Below, piece after piece: positions 8,973-17,336 of a stretch of 64,000 nucleotides of DNA. Position numbers and translations under genes: made by a program. Origin of the DNA: Hyphomicrobiales bacterium (GTDB taxonomy: Bacteria; Pseudomonadota; Alphaproteobacteria; Rhizobiales; Rhizobiaceae). The DNA lies in the NCBI GenBank assembly GCA_003577315.1, contig QEVK01000014.1:1-64000 (forward strand). The letters are read 5' to 3'. A model generated the notes under the pieces. It worked only from the letters and a program-made list of their open reading frames with translations, had not been told where the DNA came from and did no database searches. Each line of letters starts with the position of its first letter. Positions within the stretch are counted from its first letter, which is position 1.

Positions 8973-9454
8973 GCCGCATCTTCCCCTATCCGCTGATGAT
9001 GGCCTCGCTGGTCGTGGTGTGGCTGGTGCTGACCAGCTTCTCGCCCGGCCAGCTCGTGGTCGGCGTCGCCGTGGCGCTGCTGGCGGGGCAGGGGCTCGCC
9101 GCGCTCCATCCCGTCAAGCCGCGGCTGCGGCGCTGGGATCTGATCCCCAAGCTGGTCGCCATCGTGCTCTACGACATCGTGCGCTCCAACATCGCCGTGG
9201 TCAGCATCATCCTGGGCGGCCCGCGCCGGGTGCGCCGCTCCGGCTTCGTCTCCATCCCGCTCGAGCTGCGTGACCCGACCGGGCTTGCCGTGCTATCGGT
9301 CATCGTCACCTCGACGCCGGGCACGGCCTGGTTCGACTACAACGCCGCGCGCGGGGTGCTGTTGATCCATGTCTTCGACCTGGTGGACGAGGAAGGCTGG
9401 CGCGAGCTGATCAAGAGCCGCTACGAGCACCTGTTGATGGAGATCTTCGAATGA
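8969..9454 (+). CDS. mrpE: Mrp-type antiporter subunit E
   Basis: Subunit E, 161 residues. It has two N-terminal helices ([17 protein letters not shown] and [17 protein letters not shown]) and a cytoplasmic C-terminal domain containing [14 protein letters not shown], a strongly conserved MrpE block. The start ATG overlaps the stop TGA of subunit D in an ATGA arrangement. Together with C, F and G it completes the complex; its role in assembly and full activity is known from Bacillus and rhizobial systems. Confidence 0.94.
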   Translation: MSRIFPYPLMMASLVVVWLVLTSFSPGQLVVGVAVALLAGQGLAALHPVKPRLRRWDLIPKLVAIVLYDIVRSNIAVVSIILGGPRRVRRSGFVSIPLELRDPTGLAVLSVIVTSTPGTAWFDYNAARGVLLIHVFDLVDEEGWRELIKSRYEHLLMEIFE

Positions 9455-9467
9455 GGAGGGTCAGCGG

Positions 9468-9749
9468 ATGAGCCAGTCCATCCTCGTGGTCGCCGTCACC
9501 GCCGCCCAGGTCATGCTGGCGCTCGCCATGGCGCTGGCGCTGGCGCGGATGATCCGCGGCCCGCGCGCGCAGGACCGCGTGCTCGGCCTCGACACGCTCT
9601 ACGTCAACTCCATGCTGATGCTTCTCGTCTTCGGCATGCGCACCGGCAGCGCGCTCTATTTCGAGGCCGCCCTCATCATCGCCATGCTCGGCTTCGTCGC
9701 CACCGTGGCGCTCGCCAAGTTCCTGATGCGCGGCGAGGTGATCGAATGA
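9468..9749 (+). CDS. mrpF: Mrp-type antiporter subunit F
   Basis: A 93-residue protein with three helices. The central block [20 protein letters not shown] is the MrpF signature with the conserved aspartate in DR and D. It is preceded by GGAGG (in gaggagggtc) before ATG 9468 after a 13-base gap from subunit E. Its stop overlaps the start of subunit G by four bases. Confidence 0.94.
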   Translation: MSQSILVVAVTAAQVMLALAMALALARMIRGPRAQDRVLGLDTLYVNSMLMLLVFGMRTGSALYFEAALIIAMLGFVATVALAKFLMRGEVIE

Positions 9750-10174
9750 GCCATGCCGCCGACCTTCCGCCCGGGGTCGCCGTCGTCGTCGCCTTCTTCG
9801 TGGTGCTGGGCGCGGGGCTGACGCTGGTCGGCTCGTTCGGCTTCTACCGGCTGCGCTCGTTCTACGACCGCATCCATGCGCCGACGCTGGGCACGAGCTG
9901 GGGCACGGCGGCGATCGTGATGGCCTCGATGATCCTGTTTTCGGCGTTGCAGTCGCGGCTGGTCGTCCACGAGATCCTGATCGGCATCTTCGTGACGGTG
10001 ACGACGCCGGTGACGCTGATGCTGCTCGGCCGCGCCGCGCTCTACCGCGACCGCGCCGAGCGCAACCCCGACGTGCCCGCCATGGACCCGCCCAAGGGCT
10101 CGCTAGTCGCCTCGCGGGAGGATGACGGGGAGCCCGCCGCCGCCGTTGCGCAGCCGGACGTGTCGGGGCCGTAG
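9746..10174 (+). CDS. mrpG: Mrp-type antiporter subunit G
   Basis: Last gene of the antiporter operon, 142 residues, three helices. Motifs are [20 protein letters not shown] and [18 protein letters not shown], both diagnostic of MrpG. The C-terminal 40 residues are hydrophilic ([17 protein letters not shown]) and longer than in many homologues. The start ATG overlaps the stop of subunit F. The next gene begins 21 bases later and may be co-transcribed, although it is not part of the complex. Confidence 0.93.
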   Translation: MSHAADLPPGVAVVVAFFVVLGAGLTLVGSFGFYRLRSFYDRIHAPTLGTSWGTAAIVMASMILFSALQSRLVVHEILIGIFVTVTTPVTLMLLGRAALYRDRAERNPDVPAMDPPKGSLVASREDDGEPAAAVAQPDVSGP

Positions 10175-10195
10175 GAGGGAGCGCGGACGCCGGCC

Positions 10196-10930
10196 ATGCA
10201 GTCGATCACACGGCAGATCATCGCGGGCGTGCTGACGATCATCCCGCTCGGCGTCACGGCGTGGATATTGTGGTTCGCCGTCGACATGCTGATCTGGATC
10301 GGCCGGCCCGCGACCTTCGCGCTGTCGGGCGCGCTCCGGCCGACCTCGCCGGAGGTCGCCGACCTCATCCTGGAGGGCTGGTTCCAGTCGGGCGTGGCGC
10401 TGTTCCTGGCGCTGTTGTTCCTCTACCTGCTCGGCCGCACCGCCAACGCGGTGCTCGGACGGCGGCTGCTGCACGCCTTCGACCGGCTGGTGGAGGCTGT
10501 GCCGTTCGCGCGCACGGTCTACGGCGCGACGCAGACGCTGATCCGCTCGCTGGGCGGCGACGGCAAGCCGACCGGCCAGCGCGTGGTGCTGATCGAGTTC
10601 CCGTCGGAGAACATGCGCGCGGTGGGCATCGTCACCCGCGTCTTCCCGGCCACCGACACCCAGCCGGAGCTTGCCGCCGTCTACGTGCCGACCACGCCCA
10701 ACCCGACCTCCGGCTTCGTCGAGCTGGTGCCGACCTCGCGGCTGGTCTGGCTCGACTGGACCAAGAACGACGCCATGGCCTTCATCGTCTCGGGCGGGGC
10801 GATGGCGCCCGAGAACGTGCCCATCGCATGGCCGGATATGTCGGGGCCGCAGATCGGGGCGGCGGCCTCTATTCCTCCTGACGGGAAAACTGCCAGCGCT
10901 CGAAGCCCAGCACCACGAAAAGCGCCATGA
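10196..10930 (+). CDS. DUF502 family membrane protein
   Basis: Conserved membrane protein of unknown function. The 244 residues include two helices (IIAGVLTIIPLGVTAWILWF near the N-terminus and VALFLALLFLYLLGRTANAV near residue 70) and then a soluble domain with VPFARTVYGATQTLI, VLIEFPSENMRAVGIVTR, and VYVPTTPNPTSGFVELVP, all DUF502 hallmarks. It follows mrpG by 21 bases. Its last 20 residues (PDGKTASARSPAPRKAP and neighbours) lie inside the 3' end of the convergent gene at 10869-11801, a 62-bp tail-to-tail overlap, and look non-conserved. Confidence 0.9.
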   Translation: MQSITRQIIAGVLTIIPLGVTAWILWFAVDMLIWIGRPATFALSGALRPTSPEVADLILEGWFQSGVALFLALLFLYLLGRTANAVLGRRLLHAFDRLVEAVPFARTVYGATQTLIRSLGGDGKPTGQRVVLIEFPSENMRAVGIVTRVFPATDTQPELAAVYVPTTPNPTSGFVELVPTSRLVWLDWTKNDAMAFIVSGGAMAPENVPIAWPDMSGPQIGAAASIPPDGKTASARSPAPRKAP

Positions 10931-11801
10931 CGAACGGCACGATCAGGTAGAGCAGCCGGAACACCAGCAGCGCGGCCAGCACGTCGACCGCCTCCATCTC
11001 CGACAGGCCGGTGATGAAGACCAGCTCCAGCACGCCGAGGCCGCCCGGCGCGTGCGACAGCAGCGCCGCGGAGAACGAGATCAGGAAGATGCCGAGCACG
11101 ACGAGGAAGCCGGGATTGCCGGCCTCCGGCAGCGCGAAATAGATGATGCCGGCCGCGCCGATCAGCTCGATCGGGGCGATGACGAGCTGGCGCAGCACGA
11201 TGGGAAAGCGCGGATAGGTGATCTCGACCGGGCCGAGCCTGAGCGGCCGCAGCCTGAGCGCGCTGCCGGCGACATAGAGCCCCACCAGCGCCAGAAGCGC
11301 GATGCCGGTCGCGGCCGAGGCCCCGACGGGCAGCACGTCGACGAAGCGCTCGGTCAGCTCCGGCTCGATGAGGAGGACGAGGCCGGTCAGCATGACCGTG
11401 CCCAGCACGAAGGTGAAGGAGCAGAAGGCGACGAGAACGCCGACCTCCGCGCCCGACAGCCCCTTGGCCGTGTAGGCGCGGTAGCGCACGACCGAGCCGG
11501 AGAAGACGGACGCGCCGATATTGTGCGACAGCGCGTAGGTGGTGAAGGAGGCGATGGTGATGTAGAGCCAGCCGACCCGGCGCTTGAGATGCAGCAGCGC
11601 CAGATGGTCGTAGGCCGCCAGCGCCCCGTAGGCGACGCATGTCGCGGCCACCGCCAGAAGCCAGTCCCGCCCCGATATGGCGGCCAGGCTGTCCCACAGC
11701 TCGTCGAGCGAGAGCCCGCGCAGCTCGTGATAGAGCAGCCAGATCGAGAAGGCGACGGCGGTGACGCCGACGACAGGCCAGATGTATTTTCTCACCTTCA
11801 C
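10869..11801 (-). CDS. Lysylphosphatidylglycerol-synthase-TM-like (UPF0104) membrane protein
   Basis: Integral membrane protein of the UPF0104/LPG_synthase_TM family, 310 residues with about eight helices and no soluble aminoacyl-transfer domain, so it is a stand-alone flippase-like domain rather than a complete MprF. Typical blocks are SHNIGASVFSGSVVRYRAY, GVLVAFCSFTFVLG and LLSHAPGGLGVLELVF. GTG 11801 begins VKVRKYIWPVVG right before helix 1, with GGGGAG about 10 bases upstream. Its 3' end overlaps the DUF502 gene. The substrate is unknown; homologues are often hopanoid- or lipid-associated, which is only a family hint here. Confidence 0.86.
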   Translation of the reverse strand: MKVRKYIWPVVGVTAVAFSIWLLYHELRGLSLDELWDSLAAISGRDWLLAVAATCVAYGALAAYDHLALLHLKRRVGWLYITIASFTTYALSHNIGASVFSGSVVRYRAYTAKGLSGAEVGVLVAFCSFTFVLGTVMLTGLVLLIEPELTERFVDVLPVGASAATGIALLALVGLYVAGSALRLRPLRLGPVEITYPRFPIVLRQLVIAPIELIGAAGIIYFALPEAGNPGFLVVLGIFLISFSAALLSHAPGGLGVLELVFITGLSEMEAVDVLAALLVFRLLYLIVPFVMALFVVLGFERWQFSRQEE

Positions 11802-12286
11802 GGTGCGCTCCCCTTTTCGGGCGAGTCCCGTCGCCGGGCACGCCTCTTGTCCCCTGTCTGGCCGGCAAGGCCGGTGCGGCAAAATAATCCGGGCGGGCGC
11901 GCGACGGCGGAAAGCCGTCCGGCATCGGAGCGGCCGTTCCCCCTCCGGCCGCGCCACGCGCCCCGAGAACCACCCCGAGAACCACCTTGGGCCACCATAG
12001 CGGCAAAAGTGGTAACCGAAGATAAAATGCGACGGATTCCTGCATAAAAGGCGGCCCGCGGCGGCGCCAGTGCCCGAATGGTCGCGCCCGCGCCGGCCTC
12101 GCCCTCCTGCCGGATGCGGGCGGCGCGAAAAGGGAACGAAGTTCCGCCGGATCGGTTTACTATGAAAAGCGGTTCCTTTGGCCGCCGTGAAATATGCGCG
12201 AGAGAGGAACCGGATTTTTGATCGGGTTCCAGCCGGCGGAAGAACCGCGCGGCCGGGACGATTTCGTGCAGCACGGACCTCATGCC
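11802..12286. other. 485-bp gap without a supported gene
   Basis: This divergent intergenic region must hold the promoters for the UPF0104 gene and for cystathionine beta-synthase. I see a short direct repeat of CCGAGAACCACC near 11960-11985 and an AT-richer patch with GATAAAAT near 12020, but no convincing -35/-10 pair. Open frames crossing it have no recognisable similarity. The frame of the downstream gene is open back to 12194 but the extra residues are not family-like. Confidence 0.6.
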
Positions 12287-13708
12287 ATGACCCGACCTGT
12301 CGCATCCGGCGTCGCCTTCCCGCGTCTCGAGCCGCCCTGCCGCTCCGTCCTCGAGCTGGTCGGGCAGACGCCGATGGTGGAGCTCACCCGGTTCGACACC
12401 GGCCGGTGCCGGCTGTTCGTCAAGCTGGAGAGCCAGAACCCGGGCGGCTCGATCAAGGACCGCATCGCGCTGTCGATGATCGCCGACGCCGAGAAGCGGG
12501 GCCTGCTCGCCCCCGGCGGCACGGTGGTCGAGGCGACGGCCGGCAACACCGGCCTCGGGCTGGCGCAGGTCGGCATCCCCAAGGGCTACCGCATCGTGCT
12601 CGTCGTGCCCGACAAGATGTCGCGCGAGAAGGTGCAGCACCTGCGGGCGCTGGGCGCGGAGGTGCGGCTGACACGCTCCGACGTCGGCAAGGGCCACCCG
12701 GAATACTACCAGGACATGGCCGAGCGCATCGCGACCGAGACGCCCGGCTCCTTCTACGCCAACCAGTTCGCCAACCCGGCCAACCCGCTGGCGCACGAGA
12801 CCACGACCGGGCCGGAGATCTGGCAGCAGCTCGACGGCGCCGTCGACGCCGTGGTGGTGGGCGTCGGCTCGGGCGGCACGCTGACCGGGCTCGGCCGCTT
12901 CTTCGCGAAGGTGTCGCCGAGGACGGACATGATCCTGGCCGACCCGGCCGGCTCCGTGCTCGCGCCCTACATCAAGACCGGCAAGCTGACCGAGGCTGGA
13001 AGCTGGACCGTCGAGGGCATCGGCGAGGACTTCATTCCGCCCAACGCCGACCTTTCGCTGGTGAGGAAGGCGTATTCGGTCCCCGACCGGCAGAGCATGG
13101 CCGCCGCGCGCGAGCTGCTTTCCAGGGAAGGCATCCTCGCCGGCTCGTCCTCGGGCACGCTGCTTGCGGCGGCGCTGCGCTACTGCCGGGAGCAGAAGAC
13201 GCCGAAGCGCGTGGTCACGCTCGTCTGCGATTCCGGCAACAAGTACCTGTCCAAGGTGTTCGACGATTTCTGGCTGGCCGAGCAGGGCCTGTCGGAGCGC
13301 GAGCAGCACGGCGACCTCAGCGACCTCGTGGCGCGCACCCACCGCGAGGGCGGCACGGTCTGGGTCGGGCCGCAAGACAGCCTGCTCAACGCCTATGGCC
13401 GCATGAGGCGGGCCGACGTGTCGCAGCTTCCGGTGCTGGAGGACGGCAGGCTGGTCGGCATCATCGACGAGAGCGACATCCTCGCCCGCGTCGACGGACC
13501 CTATGACGGGCGCTGGGACCGCTTCAACGCGCCCGTTCGCACGGCCATGACCTCCGAGCTGCACACCTTGCAGGCCAGCCAGACGCTCGACGCGCTGCTG
13601 CCGGTGTTCGACCGCAACGAGGTCGCCATCGTGTTCGACGGCGACGAGTTCATCGGGCTCATCACCCGCATCGACCTGATCAACCATCTGAGGCGTTCGA
13701 GCAAATGA
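12287..13708 (+). CDS. Pyridoxal-phosphate cystathionine beta-synthase
   Basis: Condenses serine (or acetylserine) with homocysteine to cystathionine, first step of reverse transsulfuration. The 473 residues contain a fold-type II PLP domain with NPGGSIKDR (PLP lysine K57), EATAGNTGLGLA, and the phosphate loop GVGSGGTLTG near residue 195, then SSSGT. From about residue 340 to the end are two CBS domains (LPVLEDGRLVGIIDESDI and VAIVFDGDEFIGLITRIDL). No haem-binding extension is present. ATG 12287 fits the family start. Its stop overlaps the next gene by four bases. A pure cysteine synthase is unlikely given the CBS domains and the partner gene. Confidence 0.9.
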   Translation: MTRPVASGVAFPRLEPPCRSVLELVGQTPMVELTRFDTGRCRLFVKLESQNPGGSIKDRIALSMIADAEKRGLLAPGGTVVEATAGNTGLGLAQVGIPKGYRIVLVVPDKMSREKVQHLRALGAEVRLTRSDVGKGHPEYYQDMAERIATETPGSFYANQFANPANPLAHETTTGPEIWQQLDGAVDAVVVGVGSGGTLTGLGRFFAKVSPRTDMILADPAGSVLAPYIKTGKLTEAGSWTVEGIGEDFIPPNADLSLVRKAYSVPDRQSMAAARELLSREGILAGSSSGTLLAAALRYCREQKTPKRVVTLVCDSGNKYLSKVFDDFWLAEQGLSEREQHGDLSDLVARTHREGGTVWVGPQDSLLNAYGRMRRADVSQLPVLEDGRLVGIIDESDILARVDGPYDGRWDRFNAPVRTAMTSELHTLQASQTLDALLPVFDRNEVAIVFDGDEFIGLITRIDLINHLRRSSK

Positions 13709-14874
13709 CGACGAGCGGCAGGAACCGGCTGGCCTTCTCCACCCGGACCATCCACGGCGGGCAGAGCCACGACCCCACGACCGGCGCGGTGATGGTGCCG
13801 ATCTACGCCACCTCGACCTTCGCGCAGCAGAGCCCCGGCGTGCACAAGGGCTTCGAATATGCCCGCAGCCAGAACCCGACGCGCTTCGCCTTCGAGCGGG
13901 CGGTGGCCGACCTCGAAAGCGGGGCGGGCGCCTTCGCCTTCGCCTCGGGGCTGGCGGCCATCGCCACCATCCTCGACCTGTTCGACGCCGGCACGCACAT
14001 CGTGGCGAGCGACGACATCTACGGCGGCACCTTCCGGCTGATCGACAAGGTGCGCTCCCGCTCGGCCGGGCTCAGGGCCGACTTCGCGGACTTCACCGAC
14101 CTTGCGGCGGTGGAGGCGGCGATCCGCCCCGAGACCAGGATCCTGTGGATCGAGACGCCGACCAACCCGCTGCTCAAGATCGTCGATCTCGAAGCCATCG
14201 CGGCGCTGGCGAGGCGAAGGGGCCTCGTCACCGTCGCCGACAACACCTTCGCCAGCCCCTATATCCAGCGGCCGCTGGAGCTCGGCATCGACATCGTGGT
14301 GCATTCGACCACCAAATATCTCAACGGCCATTCCGACATGGTCGGGGGCGTGGCCGTGGTGCGCGAGGAGGGCGAGCTTCTCGACCGGCTGAAATTCCTG
14401 CAAAACGCCGTCGGCGCGATCTCGGGGCCGTTCGACAGCTTCCTGGCGCTGCGCGGCATCAAGACGCTGGCGCTCAGGATGGAGCGGCACTCGCAGAACG
14501 GGCTGAAGATCGCGCGCTTCCTCGAAGGCCGGCCGGACGTGCGGCGCGTGATCTATCCGGGGCTCGAAAGCCATCCGCAGCACGGGATAGCCAGGCGGCA
14601 GATGCACGCCTTCGGCGGCATGCTCTCCGTCGAGCTCGACCGCGACCTTGCCGGCACCAGGCGCTTCCTGGAGCGCACGCGGCTGTTCACGCTGGCCGAA
14701 AGCCTCGGCGGCGTCGAGAGTCTGATCGAGCATCCGGCGCTGATGACGCACGGCTCGATCCCGTCCGCACAGCGGGCAGCCATCGGCATCTCCGATTCGC
14801 TCGTGCGCGTCTCGGCCGGCATCGAGGACGGCGACGACCTGGTCGCCGACCTGGAGCAGGCGCTGACGGCCTGA
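13705..14874 (+). CDS. Cystathionine gamma-lyase (Cys/Met metabolism PLP enzyme)
   Basis: Fold-type I PLP enzyme that would split cystathionine to cysteine, completing reverse transsulfuration started by the preceding gene, with which it overlaps (ATGA). The 389 residues show YARSQNPTR (phosphate-binding tyrosine and arginine), FASGLAAI, DDIYGGTFR, and HSTTKYLNGHSDMVGG with the PLP lysine K204. LAESLGGVESLIEHPALMTH is typical of gamma-lyases and beta-lyases. Gamma-lyase, beta-lyase and gamma-synthase cannot be separated by motif alone; the coupling to a beta-synthase favours gamma-lyase. Confidence 0.88.
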   Translation: MTTSGRNRLAFSTRTIHGGQSHDPTTGAVMVPIYATSTFAQQSPGVHKGFEYARSQNPTRFAFERAVADLESGAGAFAFASGLAAIATILDLFDAGTHIVASDDIYGGTFRLIDKVRSRSAGLRADFADFTDLAAVEAAIRPETRILWIETPTNPLLKIVDLEAIAALARRRGLVTVADNTFASPYIQRPLELGIDIVVHSTTKYLNGHSDMVGGVAVVREEGELLDRLKFLQNAVGAISGPFDSFLALRGIKTLALRMERHSQNGLKIARFLEGRPDVRRVIYPGLESHPQHGIARRQMHAFGGMLSVELDRDLAGTRRFLERTRLFTLAESLGGVESLIEHPALMTHGSIPSAQRAAIGISDSLVRVSAGIEDGDDLVADLEQALTA

Positions 14875-14888
14875 GCGTGCGCCGCTCT

Positions 14889-14988
14889 GGATCGTTTCAC
14901 CGTTTCATGGAAGCGGTGAAACGATCCATCTCTTCGTTTTTACGCAATTCCGGACGAAAAACCGCTTCGCACTTTTCCTTGAATTGCT
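14889..14988. repeat. Rhizobial-type palindromic intergenic element, copy A
   Basis: Two adjoining dyads. GGATCGTTTCACCG (14889-14902) pairs perfectly with 14914-14927. Then GCAATTC...GAATTGC arms enclose a pyrimidine/purine core (GACGAAAAACCGC and CGCACTTTTCC). The same two-part element recurs in opposite orientation at 23431-23530. It fills the gap between two convergent genes, where it may also act as a bidirectional terminator, although that is inference. Confidence 0.75.
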
Positions 14989-14997
14989 CCGGCCGCG

Positions 14998-16116
14998 TCA
15001 GCCGAGGACGGCGGCGACGATGGTGTCCTGCACCTGCGAGGCGAGATAGGGGTGCATCGGCAGGCTGACCACCCGGCCGGCGAGGTCTTCCGTCACCGGC
15101 AGGCCGGCCGGATCGGCGGGGAAGCCGGCATAGGCGTCCTGCACGTGCAGCGGGATCGGATAGTAGATCGCCGTGGGCACGCCGGCCGCGCCGCACCGCG
15201 CCTGAAGCGCCTGGCGCTCGGCCGTCGATTTCGTCTTCAGCGTGTATTGCGCCCAGATGCTCTTCAGCCCCTCGGGAATGAACGGCGTCTCGAACCGGCC
15301 CGAAAGCCCGGCCGTGTAGCGCCGCGCCACCTCCTGCCGCGCCTCGATCTCGTCGGCGTAGATCGACAGCTTCTCCAGAAGGATCGCCGCTTGCAGCGTG
15401 TCCATGCGGCTGTTGAGGCCGATGCGGGCGTAGATGTAGCGGTCCTCGCCCTTGCCGTGCTGGCGCAGCGAATCCATCAACGCCGCCAGTCCGTCGTCGT
15501 CGGTGAAGATCGCGCCGCCGTCGCCGTAGCAGCCGAGCGGCTTGGCCGGGAAGAACGAGGTGGTGGTGATGTCGGCGAGCGAGCCGGTGACGCGGCCCTT
15601 GTAAACACCGCCCCAGCCCTGCGCGCTGTCGCCGACGACCTTCATGCCATGCTCGCGCGCGATCGGGATCAGCACGTCGTAGTCGGCCGGCAGGCCGAAC
15701 AGGTCGACCGGGATGACGCAGGCGGGATTGAGCCCGATCTCCCGCGCGTGGGCGATGGCGCGCCTGAGGCTTTCGGGGTCCATGTTGAAGGTGTCGGGCA
15801 GCACGTCGACGAACACCGGCGTGGCGCCGGTGAGCGGCACGACCTCCGCCGTGGCGGCGAAGGTGAAGGAGGGCACGAAGACGGCGTCGCCGGCCTTGAC
15901 GCCGAGCGCCATCAGCGCCAGCTGGAGGGCGTCGGTGCCGTTGGCGCAGGACAGGCAGTGCCTGGCGCCGCAGAAGGCGGCGAGCTGCTTCTCCAGCTCC
16001 GCGACCTCCGCGCCCATGACATACTGGCCGCCGTCGAGCACGCGGGCGATGGCCGCGTCGAGCGCAGGGCGCAGGCGGGATTGCTGGGCGGCGAGGTCGA
16101 TGAAGGGCAGGGTCAC
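14998..16116 (-). CDS. DegT/DnrJ/EryC1/StrS family sugar aminotransferase
   Basis: PLP-dependent aminotransferase acting on keto-sugars bound to nucleotides, for surface polysaccharide or glycan precursors. The 372 residues include LPFIDLAAQQSRLRPALD at the N-terminus, CANGTDALQLAL (phosphate binding), GDSAQGWGG (D163 contacts the PLP nitrogen) and TTSFFPAKPLGCYGDGGAIF with PLP lysine K192. GTG 16116 has GGAGA seven bases upstream and starts right at the conserved LPFIDL. No sugar-nucleotide dehydratase or glycosyltransferase is adjacent, so the substrate is unknown. Confidence 0.9.
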   Translation of the reverse strand: MTLPFIDLAAQQSRLRPALDAAIARVLDGGQYVMGAEVAELEKQLAAFCGARHCLSCANGTDALQLALMALGVKAGDAVFVPSFTFAATAEVVPLTGATPVFVDVLPDTFNMDPESLRRAIAHAREIGLNPACVIPVDLFGLPADYDVLIPIAREHGMKVVGDSAQGWGGVYKGRVTGSLADITTTSFFPAKPLGCYGDGGAIFTDDDGLAALMDSLRQHGKGEDRYIYARIGLNSRMDTLQAAILLEKLSIYADEIEARQEVARRYTAGLSGRFETPFIPEGLKSIWAQYTLKTKSTAERQALQARCGAAGVPTAIYYPIPLHVQDAYAGFPADPAGLPVTEDLAGRVVSLPMHPYLASQVQDTIVAAVLG

Positions 16117-16333
16117 GAATGCGTCTCCGTTAGGTTGACGAGGAGCGGCGCCGGCAGCACCCTCTGACGGCCCCCCTGCCGAAGCGTCCGCAGCGTCACT
16201 ACGGCAAGACCGGGCGCGAGGCAACTGGCCATGCGCGGGGGCGGATTTGATCCATGGCAACGACCGCGTGCCCGGCGCGCGATAGACATGAAGAATGCCG
16301 GCACCCGCCGGCCGGAAAAGGAAAGGTGCCGCC

Positions 16334-17170
16334 ATGGCGTTCAGGACCATCCTCACCGTTGCCGGCCTCGAGCGCGGCGACGCCGACATCGACCTTGCCG
16401 CCGCGCTGTGCGCCGAGACGGGCGCGCATCTGTCGGTCTATGTCGTGGCGCTCGCCGCGCCGCCGCCCGTGGGCGCCTATGCCGCGATGATCTCGGACGC
16501 CTGGGTGCAGGAGCGGCAGATCGACACCGAAAGGCTGGAGGAGCGGCTGGCGGCGCTGACGTCGCGGCTCGCCGCCGGCGACGTCTCCGCCGACGTTTCG
16601 GGCGCCTATCCCGAAGCGGCGTGGGCCGACGACGACATCGGCCGGCGCGGCCGCTACGCCGACCTGACGGTGATCGGCCCCGACATGCTCGCCTCCGAGA
16701 CGCTGGGGGAGAAGGTGATCGAGGGCGTGCTGTTCTCCTCGGCCAAGCCGCTGCTGCTCGTGCCGGCGGGCGCGACCCCGACATTGCAGCCAAAACGGGT
16801 GATGGTGGCGTGGGATTCGCGCGTCGAGGCGTCGCGGGCGGTGCGCGAGGCGCTCGACGTCCTGAAGGCGGCGGACGAGGTGCGCCTCGTCCTCGTCGAC
16901 CCCGAGGAGGGTGAGGACGCCCATGGCGAGGAGCCGGGGGCGGACGCGGCCGCCTATCTGGTGCGGCACGGGATAAGGGTGAGCGTCGACCGGCTGCCGA
17001 GCTCGGGCCGGCCGGTGGCCGAGGTGCTGCGCCGCCACGCCGCCGACATGGGCGCGCAGATGATCGTCATGGGCGGCTACGGCCATTCGCGCCTGCGCCA
17101 GCGCATCCTGGGCGGCGTGACGCGCTCGATGATCGAGGAGCCGCCGCTGCCGATCCTGATGGCGCGCTGA
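16334..17170 (+). CDS. Tandem universal stress protein (UspA family)
   Basis: Cytoplasmic stress-associated protein of 278 residues with two Usp-like halves. The first (about 1-145) is degenerate. The second (about 150-278) keeps VMVAWDSRVEASRAV, and VMGGYGHSRLRQRILGGVTRSM, which is the G-2x-G-9x-G(S/T) nucleotide-binding pattern. The molecular role of such tandem Usp proteins is poorly defined. A second tandem Usp gene lies at 39569. ATG 16334 is the first start giving the conserved FRTILTV opening. Confidence 0.88.
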   Translation: MAFRTILTVAGLERGDADIDLAAALCAETGAHLSVYVVALAAPPPVGAYAAMISDAWVQERQIDTERLEERLAALTSRLAAGDVSADVSGAYPEAAWADDDIGRRGRYADLTVIGPDMLASETLGEKVIEGVLFSSAKPLLLVPAGATPTLQPKRVMVAWDSRVEASRAVREALDVLKAADEVRLVLVDPEEGEDAHGEEPGADAAAYLVRHGIRVSVDRLPSSGRPVAEVLRRHAADMGAQMIVMGGYGHSRLRQRILGGVTRSMIEEPPLPILMAR

Positions 17171-17190
17171 GGCGGGCGGCGGCCGCGCCG

Positions 17191-17304
17191 TCAGGGGCGG
17201 AGCGGGAAGACCAGCGGAGCGGCCGCGACGCAGAACGTCATGACGAGCAGCGCGAAGGGCGAGCCGAGGCGCCACCGTCGTCGCGAACGGATAGGGCCGT
17301 CCAC
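17191..17304 (-). CDS. Possible 37-residue membrane peptide
   Basis: A short frame from GTG 17304 to a TGA at 17191, starting 32 bases after the PHA synthase stop. It would encode a basic N-terminus (DGPIRSRRRWR) and one hydrophobic segment (FALLVMTFCVAAAPLVFPL). No homology is recognised and no clear ribosome binding site is present, so it may be chance. It is listed because the pattern (basic head plus a single helix) and the position in the gap are compatible with a small membrane protein. Confidence 0.2.
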   Translation of the reverse strand: MDGPIRSRRRWRLGSPFALLVMTFCVAAAPLVFPLRP

Positions 17305-17336
17305 GGCGGTCCGCCGACGGGCGGCGGCGAAGGCGG

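Noticed and set aside
12194..12286. Earlier start for cystathionine beta-synthase at 12194
   Set aside because: The added 31 residues (RERGTGFLIGFQPAEEPRGR and following) are not family-like, and ATG 12287 lies at the expected distance from the PLP domain.
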